A stretch of 64,000 nucleotides of DNA from Anticarsia gemmatalis (lineage: Eukaryota > Arthropoda > Insecta > Lepidoptera > Erebidae), in NCBI RefSeq assembly GCF_050436995.1, contig NC_134762.1:8082167-8146166 (forward strand). Reading direction: 5' to 3'. Positions within the stretch are counted from its first letter, which is position 1. Each line of letters starts with the position of its first letter. The notes beneath the pieces were generated by a model, which had not been told where the DNA came from, searched no databases, and saw nothing but the letters and a program-made list of their open reading frames with translations. Below are positions 34,601 to 46,400 of this stretch, piece after piece. The translations under genes were made by a program, and so were the position numbers.

Positions 34601-34707
34601 TAGCTAGAGACAGAGATGCGTGGAAATCTTTAGAGGAGGCCTATGTCAACAGACAAGCTGTTCCACAGAAACACCAGTTGCCGATAGATAACAACCAAGT
34701 TAGTTAG
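31675..34707 (+). CDS. LINE ORF2: apurinic-type endonuclease and reverse transcriptase
   Basis: The frame is open directly from the ORF1 stop. The segment from 31771 (a GTG) gives 978 codons; the first ATG in frame is at 32035, inside the endonuclease domain. Counting from 31771, the endonuclease motifs are TLNCRS (N29), LSEVRR (E58), MGDFNGQIG (D168, N170), EIDYVM (D237) and TDHRLV (D261, H262). The reverse transcriptase has KAPGSDLVTNELL (484-497), NYRPISL, FVDFNKAFD (D613), RGVRQGDPISP and HLRFADDLVLF (D712, D713). The C-terminal region is WRWTGHMLRENRDKW with RGRQTIRWEDDI. No RNase H is present. The product nicks target DNA and primes cDNA synthesis on it. A 7-residue duplication (TVNNEQI twice, 756-769) sits after the active site. 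All catalytic residues that I can name are present. Confidence 0.93.
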   Translation, partial: QLTIGNRETKQHKNIENQTYRNYQPPPSRLVLVGENDHDPLKINNQKKKRNDNDIYIATLNCRSLGTTEKLQELELALDEIKWDIIGLSEVRRLGERIEDHGKYILYHIGETPGLYGVGFMIKRNLAKNIQELRGISERIALLNILLPVDGEEDRIWSIIQAYSPTESNRREDISKIEKFYADLQLTAANESKNLIVMGDFNGQIGTQKTGEEYTVGNHGWGNRSKNGSRLVSFAIENKLSIINSFYKKKPSKKWTWISPNGRHKNEIDYVMSNNLKVFEDLSILRNFNFNTDHRLVRAKLSGTRVKRPRQFHNNMRAIECIGNTDLLLNNLETSLQGREKECISTQEKYTRLLKQLKSQTKKANMTSKTAISFRSKQLLQERKELIQQRKHSNNNNVQKIAELSKKISEQLRKERKAKRFATLKKHIEKTGGIKKALKEMSYKKDWIPNMKNKNRGKTSKRPEILQIATEYYQNLYQSRKGDQVIKEYNSADTDEINTILKEETIKSIETQKLDKAPGSDLVTNELLKITLPVIAPRLTDLFNEILETETIPEDWTKSTIILLHKKGDKGDIGNYRPISLMSNIYKIFSKIILQRITNILDENQPKEQAGFRSNFSTIDHIHTLRQILQKYREYNKTYYIGFVDFNKAFDTLEHEYIWDALERQRVPAKYIRIIKNVYTASTAQVKLESTGNEFPIERGVRQGDPISPKLFSAVLEMIFRNLNWTKNGLNINGVNLNHLRFADDLVLFSEDAETLGLMLQQLSDESAKAGLTMNLTKTKIMTNAQQTVNNEQITVNNEQIEYVKEYIYLGQLISTDNCMEKEIERRIMNTWKRFWSLKEIMKDKDMPMSAKKKVYEICIMPCLLYGCQTWALTELQEHKIKVCQNSIERSILGIKRRDRVKLQEIKMKTKFKNVHTTYRQLKWRWTGHMLRENRDKWTKIVTEWYPRGNKRNRGRQTIRWEDDIRKIAGPVWTRLARDRDAWKSLEEAYVNRQAVPQKHQLPIDNNQVS

Positions 34708-34786
34708 AAAGAATGTTTAATTTTAGGAAGTAGGCATGTCAAGAATATTTTAATGTTTATTTGTTAAGAAACAGCAATAAAGGCTA

Positions 34787-34831
34787 TTTTATTTTATTTT
34801 ATTTTATTTTTTATTTTATTTTTTATTTTTA
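34787..34831. repeat. TTTTA-repeat 3' tail of the LINE
   Basis: Tandem TTTTA and TTTTTA units form the element's 3' terminus in place of poly(A), directly followed by the target duplication. Confidence 0.85.
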
Positions 34832-34843
34832 TATACCAAGAGT

Positions 34844-37800
34844 ATATTAAACAATATATTTCTTATTATAGATGTGTTCATTTATATCGTACAAGAAACT
34901 TAGTTGACAAATGTATAGTGCAGTGTCTCCCTTTTCAGGCTCTCCTTCCTAACAAGGAAAGGGTTTAAAGCGTAGTTCAGCTGTCAACTAAATAAAAAAA
35001 TAAACACGATTTACGCAAACATAACGGTCTCGTGTCGTCAACTTCTCGTGTAATAAAAAGTCTGAACATTGAGTGATCGCACACATAAGTCAAAGAAGAT
35101 TCTTTGAATGTATCTTCTTCACCATTAGCATAGTAATACTGCTTCAGGATGTACCCTTTTTGTAACCATTAACCATTTAAACGGTGATAGTAAGATGATT
35201 GAGTTTTCCGCAGACGTTAAAGTTTATGATAGCAGCGAATGAAAGACGATTTTTTTACTGTAGAGCCAGCTATAAAGTTAAGATAGTACAGCTGTCCACA
35301 TCAAAATCTGTAGCATATTTGGAAAAAAGTAACTAATTTTTATCAGTCATCATAATCATTCATAGCTTAATTAACTATTTAATTATTTTTTACCCACCGC
35401 ACCGTAAGGAAAACGTCTCAGTTCACGTCAACCAATTTAAACAAAAAACCAGTACGCTAGTGCATATGAAGAGGTATAAAATCTCGATGCAGTAAACGCT
35501 AAAATCCGATCCTAAATCGTATCAGCAGTGGCATTGACAAAAAATCTCCAACGACAATTTCACCCCCGTTTAATTTCACCAAAGCCTTCGCAGATTTTCA
35601 GATTTTTGTTCAGCAAGCCGAAAGAACGCTTAAGGAAATCTCGCTCAAATAAACAAAGGATATCCTTTACAAAACTTCCTTCTAAAATTTGACCGCAGCA
35701 AACGACATCACCGCAATCGCTTGAGAACGTCATTAGAGTCCACAAACTTATCTTTACAGTTCACGTGGACCTTAATTTAACCACATAAGGTTGATTTTTG
35801 TGTGGTTTCAATTGTGGTATTGTGATAACACAAGGTGTCATTGATGAATCTGTAACATTTCTCATCAGGGACCATTACGGAATGTCTTCATCGGCTGCAG
35901 ACTGTCAGTTGTGACGAGTTACGTTCAAAATTACTGGCTCCGATGAGACGATGTGTTATGACGTGATTCCATCAATGTCGTCCGCGTTTTTACTCGACTG
36001 CGCATGTGAATAGACAAGTATACGATGCTATTTATTCGCTGATTTTCTGTAGAGCCGTTCTTTTAAGAATCACATCGATAGAAATACGAAATAAAGTAAG
36101 GGAATTTGTGCATTTCCGTACCTCTAATTCCCATTGTTCAAATAGCAGAATAAGTAGTAACTCGAGAATAATTTTGTGTTTATAAATATATATTATAATC
36201 CGCTCAATAATGATTATAAATGTTGCAGTTTCAATTGTAGTAATAAGAAGCTCAAAATTAAGCCTCGAATAAACCTTGAACCTGTATGCACTTCCGTTGT
36301 TAACCGACTATGTACTGAATGTTCAAAAAACTATTTATAGTACCTATATTTATAATTAGTATAAATAAGCATATAAATTACTAACAGACCCGCTACATTC
36401 ACGTTTGGAATTAGAAAAACAATGGTTATGACACCCGTGCTTAACATCAAGTGTAAAATTATCACCATTCACAATTTCAGGAAAATCCATTCAATAAATA
36501 GTTCATCCGTGAAAGCGCAGCAAACCGACAGGCTTTTGCAATTAAAATATTGGTACGGTTTCGATTGAAAGGATTACATTAATTCTAAATAGAAACTAAA
36601 TTGCAAATGAGATTAAACCGAACTATTACGAACTGTAACCGAATTCATCGAACATTTTGATGTGGTACCAAACGTTGGTAATTTTCCAAACGTTTAGTTG
36701 GCATTAGCCACATTTAATTAATTTCTATGCACGATGTATTAAATATATTACTGGCTTTTGGCTTCTGCTTTACATGGGTTATGTAATGTATGTATTCAAT
36801 CCTAATTGTTCTAATGATCAGTTTTAAAAAATTGCAATTTGCATGACAAGTTTAAAATGTTAATTTTGAGAAATTGTTAAAATTTCTGAGGCATAATTGC
36901 TCGCATATTTTTGAACAAATAATTTATGAGCATTCACTATTCTGCTGCCATTGCTGCCACTTTTATGTAACTCTCTATCAGTGAATGTATTTTTACTTTC
37001 AAGTCAGTTCATCAGTTTGTTTATTTCCTTTTTGTATACAAAACACAGAAATCGCTTGATTTATTCTTATTTTTTGTAGGTATCTATTTTATACAGGTCT
37101 ATTCTACGTATAAAGGCACAAACATTGTAACTTTACCTTTTATTTACCGACTATTACATTTCCAAAGTGCTGTCGCCATAAATTCCTCAAGCCATTAGCT
37201 CTAAATGTATGGGTTAATGAAAAAAAAAGTCATTTAAAGAATGCCAGGTAAACAGTTTTGAGTCTCACCTCCAAGTAATGGGATAACTTCGGCTGTAAAA
37301 TGATTTAATGGTCGTTTCCTTCGCACTTTTATGGTCCACTTAACTTTTTAATTTATGATTGTAATAATGCACTTTGAGGTCTAGTTGGCTCGTTGAAAAA
37401 TATACTTATGATGGAAATTATTGGGTAAGTTTTTGTGAAGAGTTCGGTTAAAGGGAGGAATAAGATTTAAGGTATATAGATATGTATCTTTCGCCCAATT
37501 TCTTCAGCAACGACATAAGTATGTATGTGTATCTAAAACTAACAGCCATCTGAAAGTTTAGATTCAAACAATTCCTAATTTTCTTCAAAGCGAAAAAATG
37601 CGAATCAATTCGAGTCATCAATTTGTTGATTTACTGGGACAAACTTACCACTAATGGTTTTTAAAATCGAATGTTCACAACTTAATACAATAAGGTATTT
37701 TTATATATTGTTATATTACGGCCCATTCTAAAAAGTGTCTAAAAAGCGAAAGCTTCTTATTTTTTACTAAATACAAAAATAATTCAAAAAACTTAACTCA

Positions 37801-40098
37801 CTTTTACTACTGATTCTTCACTTTACAATAACATTTAAAAGTAATTATTCGAAAGCAAGTGTCAGGAAATAAGCCGTTGTCGTAAACAATGTTTCTGTAG
37901 AAGGTGTCACGTTCCCACTGTTGGGCAAAGTGGGACAAAGTAAACAGATTTGTTTGCGGTACAATCGGTTGGGACTGAAAATTACTTCTCTTTGCCGGTA
38001 ATTGTTTCGTAAATACAAAGTTGAATTATTAAACGAGTAAGCTTTGTTTAATTAAGGCTTTTAGGGTGAAATTACTGGAGATAGAATTATAGTATATTGT
38101 TAATTTTTGTTTAATTGGTTGGAATAAATATTATGAAAAAAATTTTGATAGATAACAGGTACATAACATATTTTATTACTGTTTGAAGTTTTAAAAAAAC
38201 TATTGGCGGAGACGTAGTTAAAAACGTCGTCAAAATACTACCAAGTGTTAAGTGATATGAGTTCGATTCCTATTAGAAGCAAACATTTGTAAGATACACA
38301 AGTATTTTTCGGTTTTTCTCGTATGCTTGTAAAAGTTGTTTTTCTAGATACCTTTTTAAGAAGAAAAGCACAATCATTTCTTTTTCAAGTGACACTTTAT
38401 TTTTAGCCCCGAATCATAAATAATCTCATGCCTTATTCCAAGCAATCGTTCACTATAAAAATAATACCACAGATACAGAAAAAGCCACTATTTGCTGACC
38501 ACAAAACTGACATGTACAAGACAACTCCCATTCTGACATGGATTGAAATAGAAAGCCGAAGCAAAGATTTATTACCACTGAGTACAAAAAGCCTACAGAT
38601 TGTCAGCCGGCTGGATATCTGGCTGTTCCAGAATAAATAAGCACTGGACTGGATAGGTAATTGATCACAAATGTTAGGGTAGTTGTGTAATAATAGCTAC
38701 GCTATGGTTACATGAAGCTATAGTTTAAAATTCTATCGTTTTGCCAGCCATTTATATTCGCTTGATCTATTTGACTGTAGCGATTGAAATGAGTGCAAGA
38801 CTGTGTACGCGATGCACGCCATAAAATTCCTCCGTTCTCTTTAGTTGGTGTAACAATCTCTACAGTTGAAAGATCCAGAAAAGACACACCGACAGCTTAT
38901 TTAACAGGTAGATTTTATGCGAAGATTAGGAGCATTTGTCTATAGTACTATACGGTGTCGTTAATTTCTGCATTTTATTTCAGCTAATCAATAGTAAGCT
39001 GGTTTCGAATCATTTCCTTTAACATATTCAAAGAAACCATGAAGTATTAGTGTTAATACAGACATGTCTTAATCGTACACCTTTGCTTAATTATAATATA
39101 TTTTTTACTTAATAAAAAAACTACGCTTCGTATATCTATAAGTATAGACGTAACTTAAACATCAAAGTTGACTAGTGTCACGGCAACACACAACATAAAT
39201 CTTGAAGCGGACTTGTAAGAAAATAGTACATATTCAGTAGGCCGCCTGTTTTTGAATACCAAACAAATGGTTACGTATACACTATCATTAAACCAGTGCT
39301 ATGACGTAATACTATAGAGTGTTTAGTATATTTAAAAACAAAAAAGACCATGAATAATACAGACACACTTTTTGCCATAACAATTTAAATCATTTTAGGT
39401 AATCATTTATGAAATAATCATTCGTTGGTAGTAACATAATAGTTCGAGTATTATATTTGATATTTACTGCCGAGGTGAACAATCTTAACTAATATAGCTG
39501 CATAGCGATGTATTGTGTTTAGTATCATGCGAAGCGCAATGATAGTAAGTGTCAAAAATGTGTTTGTGTGTTTGTGCTTCTTTCTGGTCAACAATTTACC
39601 CGATTTGGGGAAACTTTATAAAATGTAAGATTTTGCTATGAGAAAAAACATTCGAAAAAAACGTGGGTGGCGCATGCAATAAGCTAGCATCTCTATATAA
39701 AAAGATTTTAAATAACATGAAAAGCAGTACTATATAATACTGGCTGCATTATTTGCAGACAAATAAACATATATTTATGAAAATTGCAGCTGGATTTTTA
39801 CTAAAAGAAAAAGGGGGAAAGCGCAGCGCTTTTGTACCGGAAATAAATTGGAACACGTACTGTTTCCGTATTATTTCCTTTTTCAAATCTTGTCTATTTG
39901 CTTTTCAGTGCAGTCTGTGTATACGTATATTATTTTCTGAAAAAAAAAAACAGAAAATTATAATATAACTTTTGCAGTAGATACCGTTTCAATGCGTTGG
40001 GAAAAAGGGGTTTGGAGAACGGAGTATTTTTAGGCTTCCAAAAAACACCTCGAGGTTATTTCTTTTTATATCGCCCATGTTTACAAAAAAGTTCAACC
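34844..40098. other. Gene-free AT-rich stretch
   Basis: No gene is recognised. The frames at 35560-35745 and 38428-38640 have no recognisable domain. An RTE-like scrap (CCCACTGTTGGGCAAAG) lies near 37916-37933, and a tRNA-like GAGTTCGATTCC near 38260 may be SINE debris. Confidence 0.45.
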
Positions 40099-40265
40099 AG
40101 TACAGTTTCTACTACTATCGACTATAGACAACCGCCTAGCTAATGAAAAAAAATGAAAATTTGATCAGCGCCTCTAGCAAGCATTTTAGGAACTATTTCT
40201 GCAGTACAGTTCAAATGTCAAACTCTTTGTACTCGACGTTACCGACTGTAGAGAATCGTGATACA
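40099..40265. mobile_element. MITE, family of 48829-49013
   Basis: The left part (TTTCTACTACTATCGACTAT, AGACAACCGCC) and right part (CCGACTGTAGAGAATCGTG) correspond to the inverted ends of the 48829 copy. The interior shares GAAAATTTGATCAGCGCCTCT. The ends are more diverged than in that copy. Confidence 0.65.
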
Positions 40266-42574
40266 GGCTTTGTTCCAGCTTAATTAGCGTCCAAAATGAC
40301 ACAAATAATACCTGTTTCAATATTAAAAATGTTATACAACAGTCGAGTTCCCCATTTTCGGGTGAAATTCCGTTAATACTATGAAAGTAAAATGCATGAT
40401 GCATTGGCAGAACGCCAGCCATTCTTCGAGAACTAGTGCATTTCTTGAAGGCACTGCGTTGTACATAGAAAATGTATTGAAGAAATGAAAATAGTTCTAT
40501 ACTGAATATTTGATGAGATTTGTTGTTGTAGTTTGAATAAAGAATTTTTGTTTGGTAAATATTTATTATTCATATACATATTTATCAAAGATTGACATTG
40601 GTTGGTTTTGATATTGTTTGTGCCTTGCAGCTTTACTCGTGCATCAACATGAATATAGCAGCTGATTATTCCGTTTCCATGAAATAAAGCGTGATCTTAG
40701 ATAGTCCTTATCATGACGTGGTGAACATAGCAATGTAATTTACTGTACCTTAATCTTTAAACAGTTATATTTTTCGGTTTAGTAAAATGTTCAACAAATA
40801 GTAACAATAGCAAGCAACCTTTTGTCTACCTGGGCAATGTGAGTAAATTCATAAAAATAGTAAAATAAGAAAGTGATTTTTAGAAAAATAATTCGTTAGA
40901 ACCCGAACAAAGAGCTGACAAAATAAATTAAATTATTATTAATACAGGAATTCACCTTTAAACAGGAATATTTTATCATCGTTAAAGCAGAGGAAACCAG
41001 CAAAGCGTTAAAGTTAACAACTCTTTGTACAGTTAGAATACTTTACAGATACCAGCATTACTATACACCTTTGAGATTCACTCTCAATCTGACATTCTTG
41101 AACAAAATAATTGTTTGGTATTCATTCTTGAGATAAGTTTCCGATTTTAAGTTCAGTTGTAGTATTTATTAAGAATTTTAAGGCTTTGAGTACAGCTTAA
41201 GATTGGTTTAAGAATGCTTTTGCTTTGAGGAGCAAATTCGAAGCAGACATATTATTATACTATTATTTTATAAATTTTCATTTGTTTTTTAATTTCTACC
41301 GGCCGAGAAAAAAGAAGACTGACAAAGACTGCATACCATCAATGCTTATACCCGAAAAAAATCGGGTATCGGTTGCAGTAGCTCAGCTAGGTCGGTACCG
41401 CATATCCGAATGTCTCTACTCCGACAGATCCATAGGTAGAGAGAATTTGGACCCCATCTGAACAAAAATCAGCAGCTGAAAACATTAAAGACCGAATTTT
41501 ATGAAATTCGCTCTACACTCAATTGCATTTCTTAGGAAAGACAAAATAAAACTACTTATTTTAGTGTACACAACTTGATCTAGCTAATAAAACCAAAATA
41601 ACACCTATTTCCACACAAACCACTTATTATTCAACAAGTATGTATCGCAAACAAGGCAGGAACCTCACAACGACCGTTTATTTATGATTAATCGTCGTAT
41701 TTAGATGTTATCACGAGCTTTGACCCTTTAGTGTTCAGTGTTTGATTTGTATTTAGGTCGTTGACTTGAGTTAACGATTATTGTCTATTGTTAGTATAGT
41801 AGAGTTTGTGAAGTGTATTTAAACAAACGACGAAAATAACCACAATTATCGTCCAATAACTTAGTAGTGAGCTTTGGATGCAAGGTTCGCGGCTGACAAT
41901 ATCAATATATTATGCAGCTGTCAGCTTAACAGCTACTTTTTGGCAATATTCAGAATTATTAATTATAATCTAAATCAATAATGCATATCAAAGCTCTCTA
42001 AAAGTTACGAATGGAACTGATGAAACTAAGTTCGGACTAAAGATGCAAATTACTTTGCACCTCTAGCGGCCATCAAAGGAACTAAATAAGAAAAGTTTGA
42101 AATGTCAAATACTGATTTATTTTGACAGGGGCACAATAAAATAACAATAATGGTGTAATAACAAAAACTTATTTTTATCCTGTTTACAAATGACATAAGA
42201 CAACAAATAAAAAAAAAGCATAATCGGAAGATTTTGAATTTAAAGCAATACTACATTCAGTAAAGAATAGTAATTGCACTATACTCAGTGATATTGAACG
42301 CATACGAAATAATACTACAATAAAAGTTTAATTTTATTACCAACAAACGACCGCTTCCCAATACAAGTTATTTCCATTTGTTACCAAAACAAAGACACAA
42401 CATTTAAGTACAACATGATCGTCATTACGAAATAAACATTTGATACCTACGTTTTCCTCTAATTGGAGCGTGTGTTTGTGTGGGTCTCTATTACATAATG
42501 GCCATACCAATGCGCTTCCTTGTATTCTCACTTTTTCATGCTAACTTATAAGTACCTATGGCACATTTATCTGG
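40266..42574. other. No gene recognised
   Basis: AT-rich sequence. A GC-richer piece at about 41300-41460 may be decayed retroposon sequence, but no family is recognised. Confidence 0.4.
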
Positions 42575-42797
42575 TTCTATGGTTTTTAAAAAGACAACTC
42601 CCGCACTAAGAATTGCTCTTGTGTCGAGGGGACTTTTAAAAACATACAAACAACGGACACAAAGCACAACCAGACCCGAAACAACTATTTGTGGATTACA
42701 CAAATAATTGCTCCATGTGGGAATCGAACCCACGACCTCCCGATACAGTGGTATCGGCGTGGCGACCTAAACCACTGCGCCACGGATGCGCCGGGAT
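42575..42797 (-). repeat. SINE family D, tRNA-derived, complete
   Basis: On the minus strand the head reads GCATCCGTGGCGCAGTGGTT with a B box GGGTTCGATTCCC (near 42725-42737). The body includes AATCCACAAATAGTTGTTTC, TGTGTCCGTTGTTTGTATG and GTCCCCTCGACACAAGAGCA. ATGGTT on both flanks (42578-42583 overlapping the tail, and 42795-42800) may be a short target duplication. Confidence 0.8.
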
Positions 42798-42951
42798 GGT
42801 TACAATTAGCTTAATAGTACTAGTTGTAAGTTTGTTGCAGCTAATTGCTTATGCTTATATTTCGGCATTATCAGAGGTTTCGACGCAGGTGGTCGTGGTC
42901 GCAGGCTAACTGCTAGTCAGGCAAGGTAAAATGTATGTTTGCGTTGATTCT

Positions 42952-43034
42952 CCTACTCCATTATATAATTTTAGACAACTGTCAGTGTAAGCTTGAGATA
43001 TACGTTGTGATCGAACCATTCGCTCAAGTATAGG
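42952..43034 (+). repeat. Tandem duplication, unit 1 (without SINE)
   Basis: CTACTCCATTATATAATTTT, GACAACTGTCAGTGTAAGC and GAACCATTCGCTCAAGTATA recur in the same order 119 bp downstream, where the second unit is split by a SINE. This unit preserves the uninterrupted GACAACTGTCAGTGTAAG junction. Confidence 0.85.
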
Positions 43035-43070
43035 TACATTACAAGAAGTTGTAAAACGAACATTTCCCGT

Positions 43071-43420
43071 ACTCCATTATTTAATTTTAGACAACTGTCA
43101 GTCTTCTTCTTATCTTATCGTATGGTTAGTGGTCAACCTAGTGTCGAAGTTGTTCAAGCCGCCCGAAGCCCTTTGACATGGCTTTACGACTGTTATCCTA
43201 ATTGACGACAACCGGGACCGACTTTTTACGTGCCCTCCGAAGCACGGAGACGCCCTGTTCGAATACCACTATGTGGTCACCCATCTATGGAATGACCGCG
43301 CCAAGATTTCTTAACCCACAGATCGTTTACCGACCGGTGAGCGCAACTGGCTACGGGCGCCTCAACTGTCAGTGTAAGCTTGAGATATACGTTGTGATCG
43401 AACCATTCGCTCAGGTATAG
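43071..43420 (+). repeat. Tandem duplication, unit 2 (split by SINE)
   Basis: The unit begins GTACTCCATTATTTAATTTT, is interrupted at CAACTGTCAGT, and resumes after the SINE with CAACTGTCAGTGTAAGCTTG and GAACCATTCGCTCAGGTATA. It is nearly identical to unit 1 apart from the insertion. Confidence 0.85.
43103..43362 (-). mobile_element. 5S rRNA-derived SINE (family C), complete, with 11-bp target duplication
   Basis: CAACTGTCAGT flanks both sides (43092-43102 and 43363-43373). On the minus strand the head contains CACCGGTC, GGTTAAGAAATCTTGGCGCG and ATGGGTGACCAC. These correspond in order to the 5S rRNA internal promoter region (box A GTTAAGCAAC, box C GATGGGTGACC). The tail ends with GATAAGATAAGAAG, the same microsatellite type as the tail of the R1/jockey LINE at 5828. 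Confidence 0.85.
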
Positions 43421-46400
43421 GTTCGCATAGAATCGCACTAGTGTAGACATTGGTTCACACACACAAAGAAATCATTGATAGAAACTGTTTGGGTGCGTGT
43501 CTTTTACTTAAACCGATATACGCACACATAAAAGGCTTCACTGGCACACAAATTTGTATCAAAAATACGTTTTTTTTCCACACATTTTCTTTAGCCATTA
43601 TAAACGACTATTTGTTACCGGATTGATTTGGAACAAAACGGTTCGGGGAAGGAAAACTTATCTTTCATTACGACTGGTTTCACAATATCCAGATAAATTG
43701 TAGTTAGCTTATCACAAATTAACAGTAACTATTATGTCTATCAGATAACTTTTCATTAATGGTCTAAAGTGAAACGTTTCATAGAATAGTGTTCGCTTTG
43801 TTTTGGTATAGAAATTATGGCAGATTGTTTTCAAACAGAGCGGTGTATGCTTCACTGGTCGTAAGCCTTGCCGCTTTTATACTTCCTTCAACGTCGGGTG
43901 CAATGTAAAATAAATGAAGAAAGAACTCTAAAATGTTATGTAAAACTACTAAATAACCTGTGTAAGTTTATTTAGTAGTAGTCTTACATAGCAGCTATTA
44001 AAGTTACCTAAACTTGTTGTCAACTGAGAAACACAACAAACAAGCAGGCAATCGAACTCAAAACCATCGTTTACTGAACCATCTTTATACCTCCCTTTAA
44101 CCATACAAACACCATTACGTAAACACGGCCACATATTGTAAGCAATATAACAAATTGGCAAGCTGATGGATGTCCAGAGCAATTTCATTAGGGGCCAGTT
44201 TTACGGGCACTCGTGTCGGTAGTCGGACCCAATCACGGGCCGTTCTTCAAGAAAATCTGTTTTGGTTATACGCTTGCAAATCACATTTTGTTGGTTATTT
44301 GGGATTTTCTTCACGTTTGTATTTTCGATATTTGAAGAGTTATTTTTGGAATTCCAATTACCTTTTTTTTTCATATATAACGCGTTTTAAATATCTCTAG
44401 TAAAGTGCCTTTAAATTTTGATGCTAGGGGAATCTGTCTTCGTTCTTTTTGTAAGAGTTTTCTGCAATAAAGAGTGAATTTGGTAAAAATATTGTAATTA
44501 AATTATGCACGTGATACTTCTAACGTAGCAGGCGTTCGTATGCTGCTAACCATTAACCATCAGGCGGGTTGCATGCCTGTATATCAACAACAGTAAAAAA
44601 CATGTTTTTCAAAAAATACAGGAAAATTTCGTTAATCTTTAGAACCCACAATTTTTTTGACATAATGACTAACGTGCCCAAAAAAGGTTGTCTAACGACT
44701 ACCGTATCTATAATCTAGAAAAAACCTACCCTTTTAAACCAACCCTTCAAAACGTCTGTTTCATATCAGTCTCTCACGTTTCCATCATAATCCAGTGCAT
44801 CCATCACGGAGCAACATAAACAGCTCACTGCACCGACAATTTGCTGATAAACCGACCATGTTGGGATGACGCCAGTCGCTATGAGTGCCTCGTTGTGTTA
44901 GATAACGTTTTATTGGGCCGGGTTATTGTTGCTTTAGAATTTAGATCGTCTTTTTGTTTGTTTTGCATTGCGTAGTCACGTAATGTTCTTAGTGGTATGA
45001 TATTATTATGAATATCAGTAGGTATATATTGTTTATTATAGTTTGAATTTTGAAAGTAAGTAGTTCCCAGTGATGTTTTCTGATTGTCACCCCTACGTTT
45101 AGTAACTAAATAGTGGGGAAAAAGGTTTAAACGCAAAATGTTTTATATTGTTTTACGAACTAACATGTACTATGATGACTTCTCAATCATATTTTAAATA
45201 AACTCATGCATTTTTATCACCTAAATGCTAAAGATAATATATAAATCAACGTTTAAATGTTTGTTTCTATTATATTTTTCAACAATATTTTTCCTATACT
45301 TGTGACGAAACTATACACTTAATTCTTACCATATGCGGTTATTAATTATTAAACTTTATACACTATCAAAAAATATCTAAAATAAAAAAAATATTATACA
45401 ATTTCTGTTTTCAATCTTTTCAACGACAAGTTACCTTACGCACTGTATGACGTCACTATCTGCGACGCTGTCAGTACGATACACCTCTCATGTTACTTAT
45501 ATCGGATTAAAGCTAGCAATACAGGTAGATACCGGTTAATTCTATTAAATACACGTGTAGTTCAAATAATTAGTGTACGCTAATAGGTTAATTTGAGAGA
45601 CAGGGATTAATGGCGGGCGTTATTTAGACCGTTTTGATGTTTCAATCAGGATATACAGGTTATTGATTTCATATAAATGTCTTTAAAACTGGCTAGTTAC
45701 TTTTAGTTGTTATTGATCATATGCTAGGAAACTGACTCTTTTGAAGAGTTTCTTAATAGTAATTGTTAAATATAACCATTTAATTTAGAAATATTATTGT
45801 AAAGTTTTTACTAATAACCAGACTCGATACAAGTATTTGCGGATCACACTAATATTTGTTTCTTGAGGAAGTCGAATTGACGAACCTATAAGGTATTTTG
45901 ACTACTTTAACTGCAGCGTTAGAACTAGGCTAAGAGTGACATGATACAGTAAACATCACGTTTTGGTCAAGGGCGAGTTGCACATGATTTTTTTCTCATT
46001 GCTAAGTTTAATATCTGTAAAATTTGGAAGTAAAAATAATCATGCATAACAGTACCTATTTAATTACCTCTACATATTTCCAACCTTAAGTAATACATTC
46101 TAAGATTAATTAAATGAATACATCGATAAAACCGAAGCGTAGCCACTTTCAATAAATTAATCAATAAGCCTCTAATACCCATATTCTCCAGGTACGAAAA
46201 ATTACATTATGAAGGAAATTTAATATGCACAGCGTCTTATAAATCTGGTAAACAACGGTAAGAGCTCTATGTAGAGCCTCTACGGGATCGATAGAGACGA
46301 TGTTAACGAATTTAGCTTTGAAAGCTACGGTTTTATGTGTAGCCTCATCTTGTTATTTTGTTATGATTTTCTTGTTTTTTTTTTATTCTTGACGTATTGT

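Larger units (their letters stand above)
30558..34831 (+). mobile_element. Full-length RTE-like non-LTR retrotransposon, 4274 bp
   Basis: A perfect 12-bp target duplication, TATACCAAGAGT, lies at 30546-30557 and 34832-34843, which fixes both ends. The element has a 367-bp 5' UTR, ORF1 (30925-31674), an in-frame ORF2 (31675-34707), a short 3' UTR with AATAAA at 34776 and a TTTTA-repeat tail (about 34787-34831). No frameshift or internal stop interrupts the domains. Intact reading frames plus identical duplications point to a recent insertion. There is no RNase H domain, and the post-RT region matches RTE-type elements, although a separate coiled-coil/RRM-like ORF1 is unusual for classical RTE. 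Confidence 0.93.
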
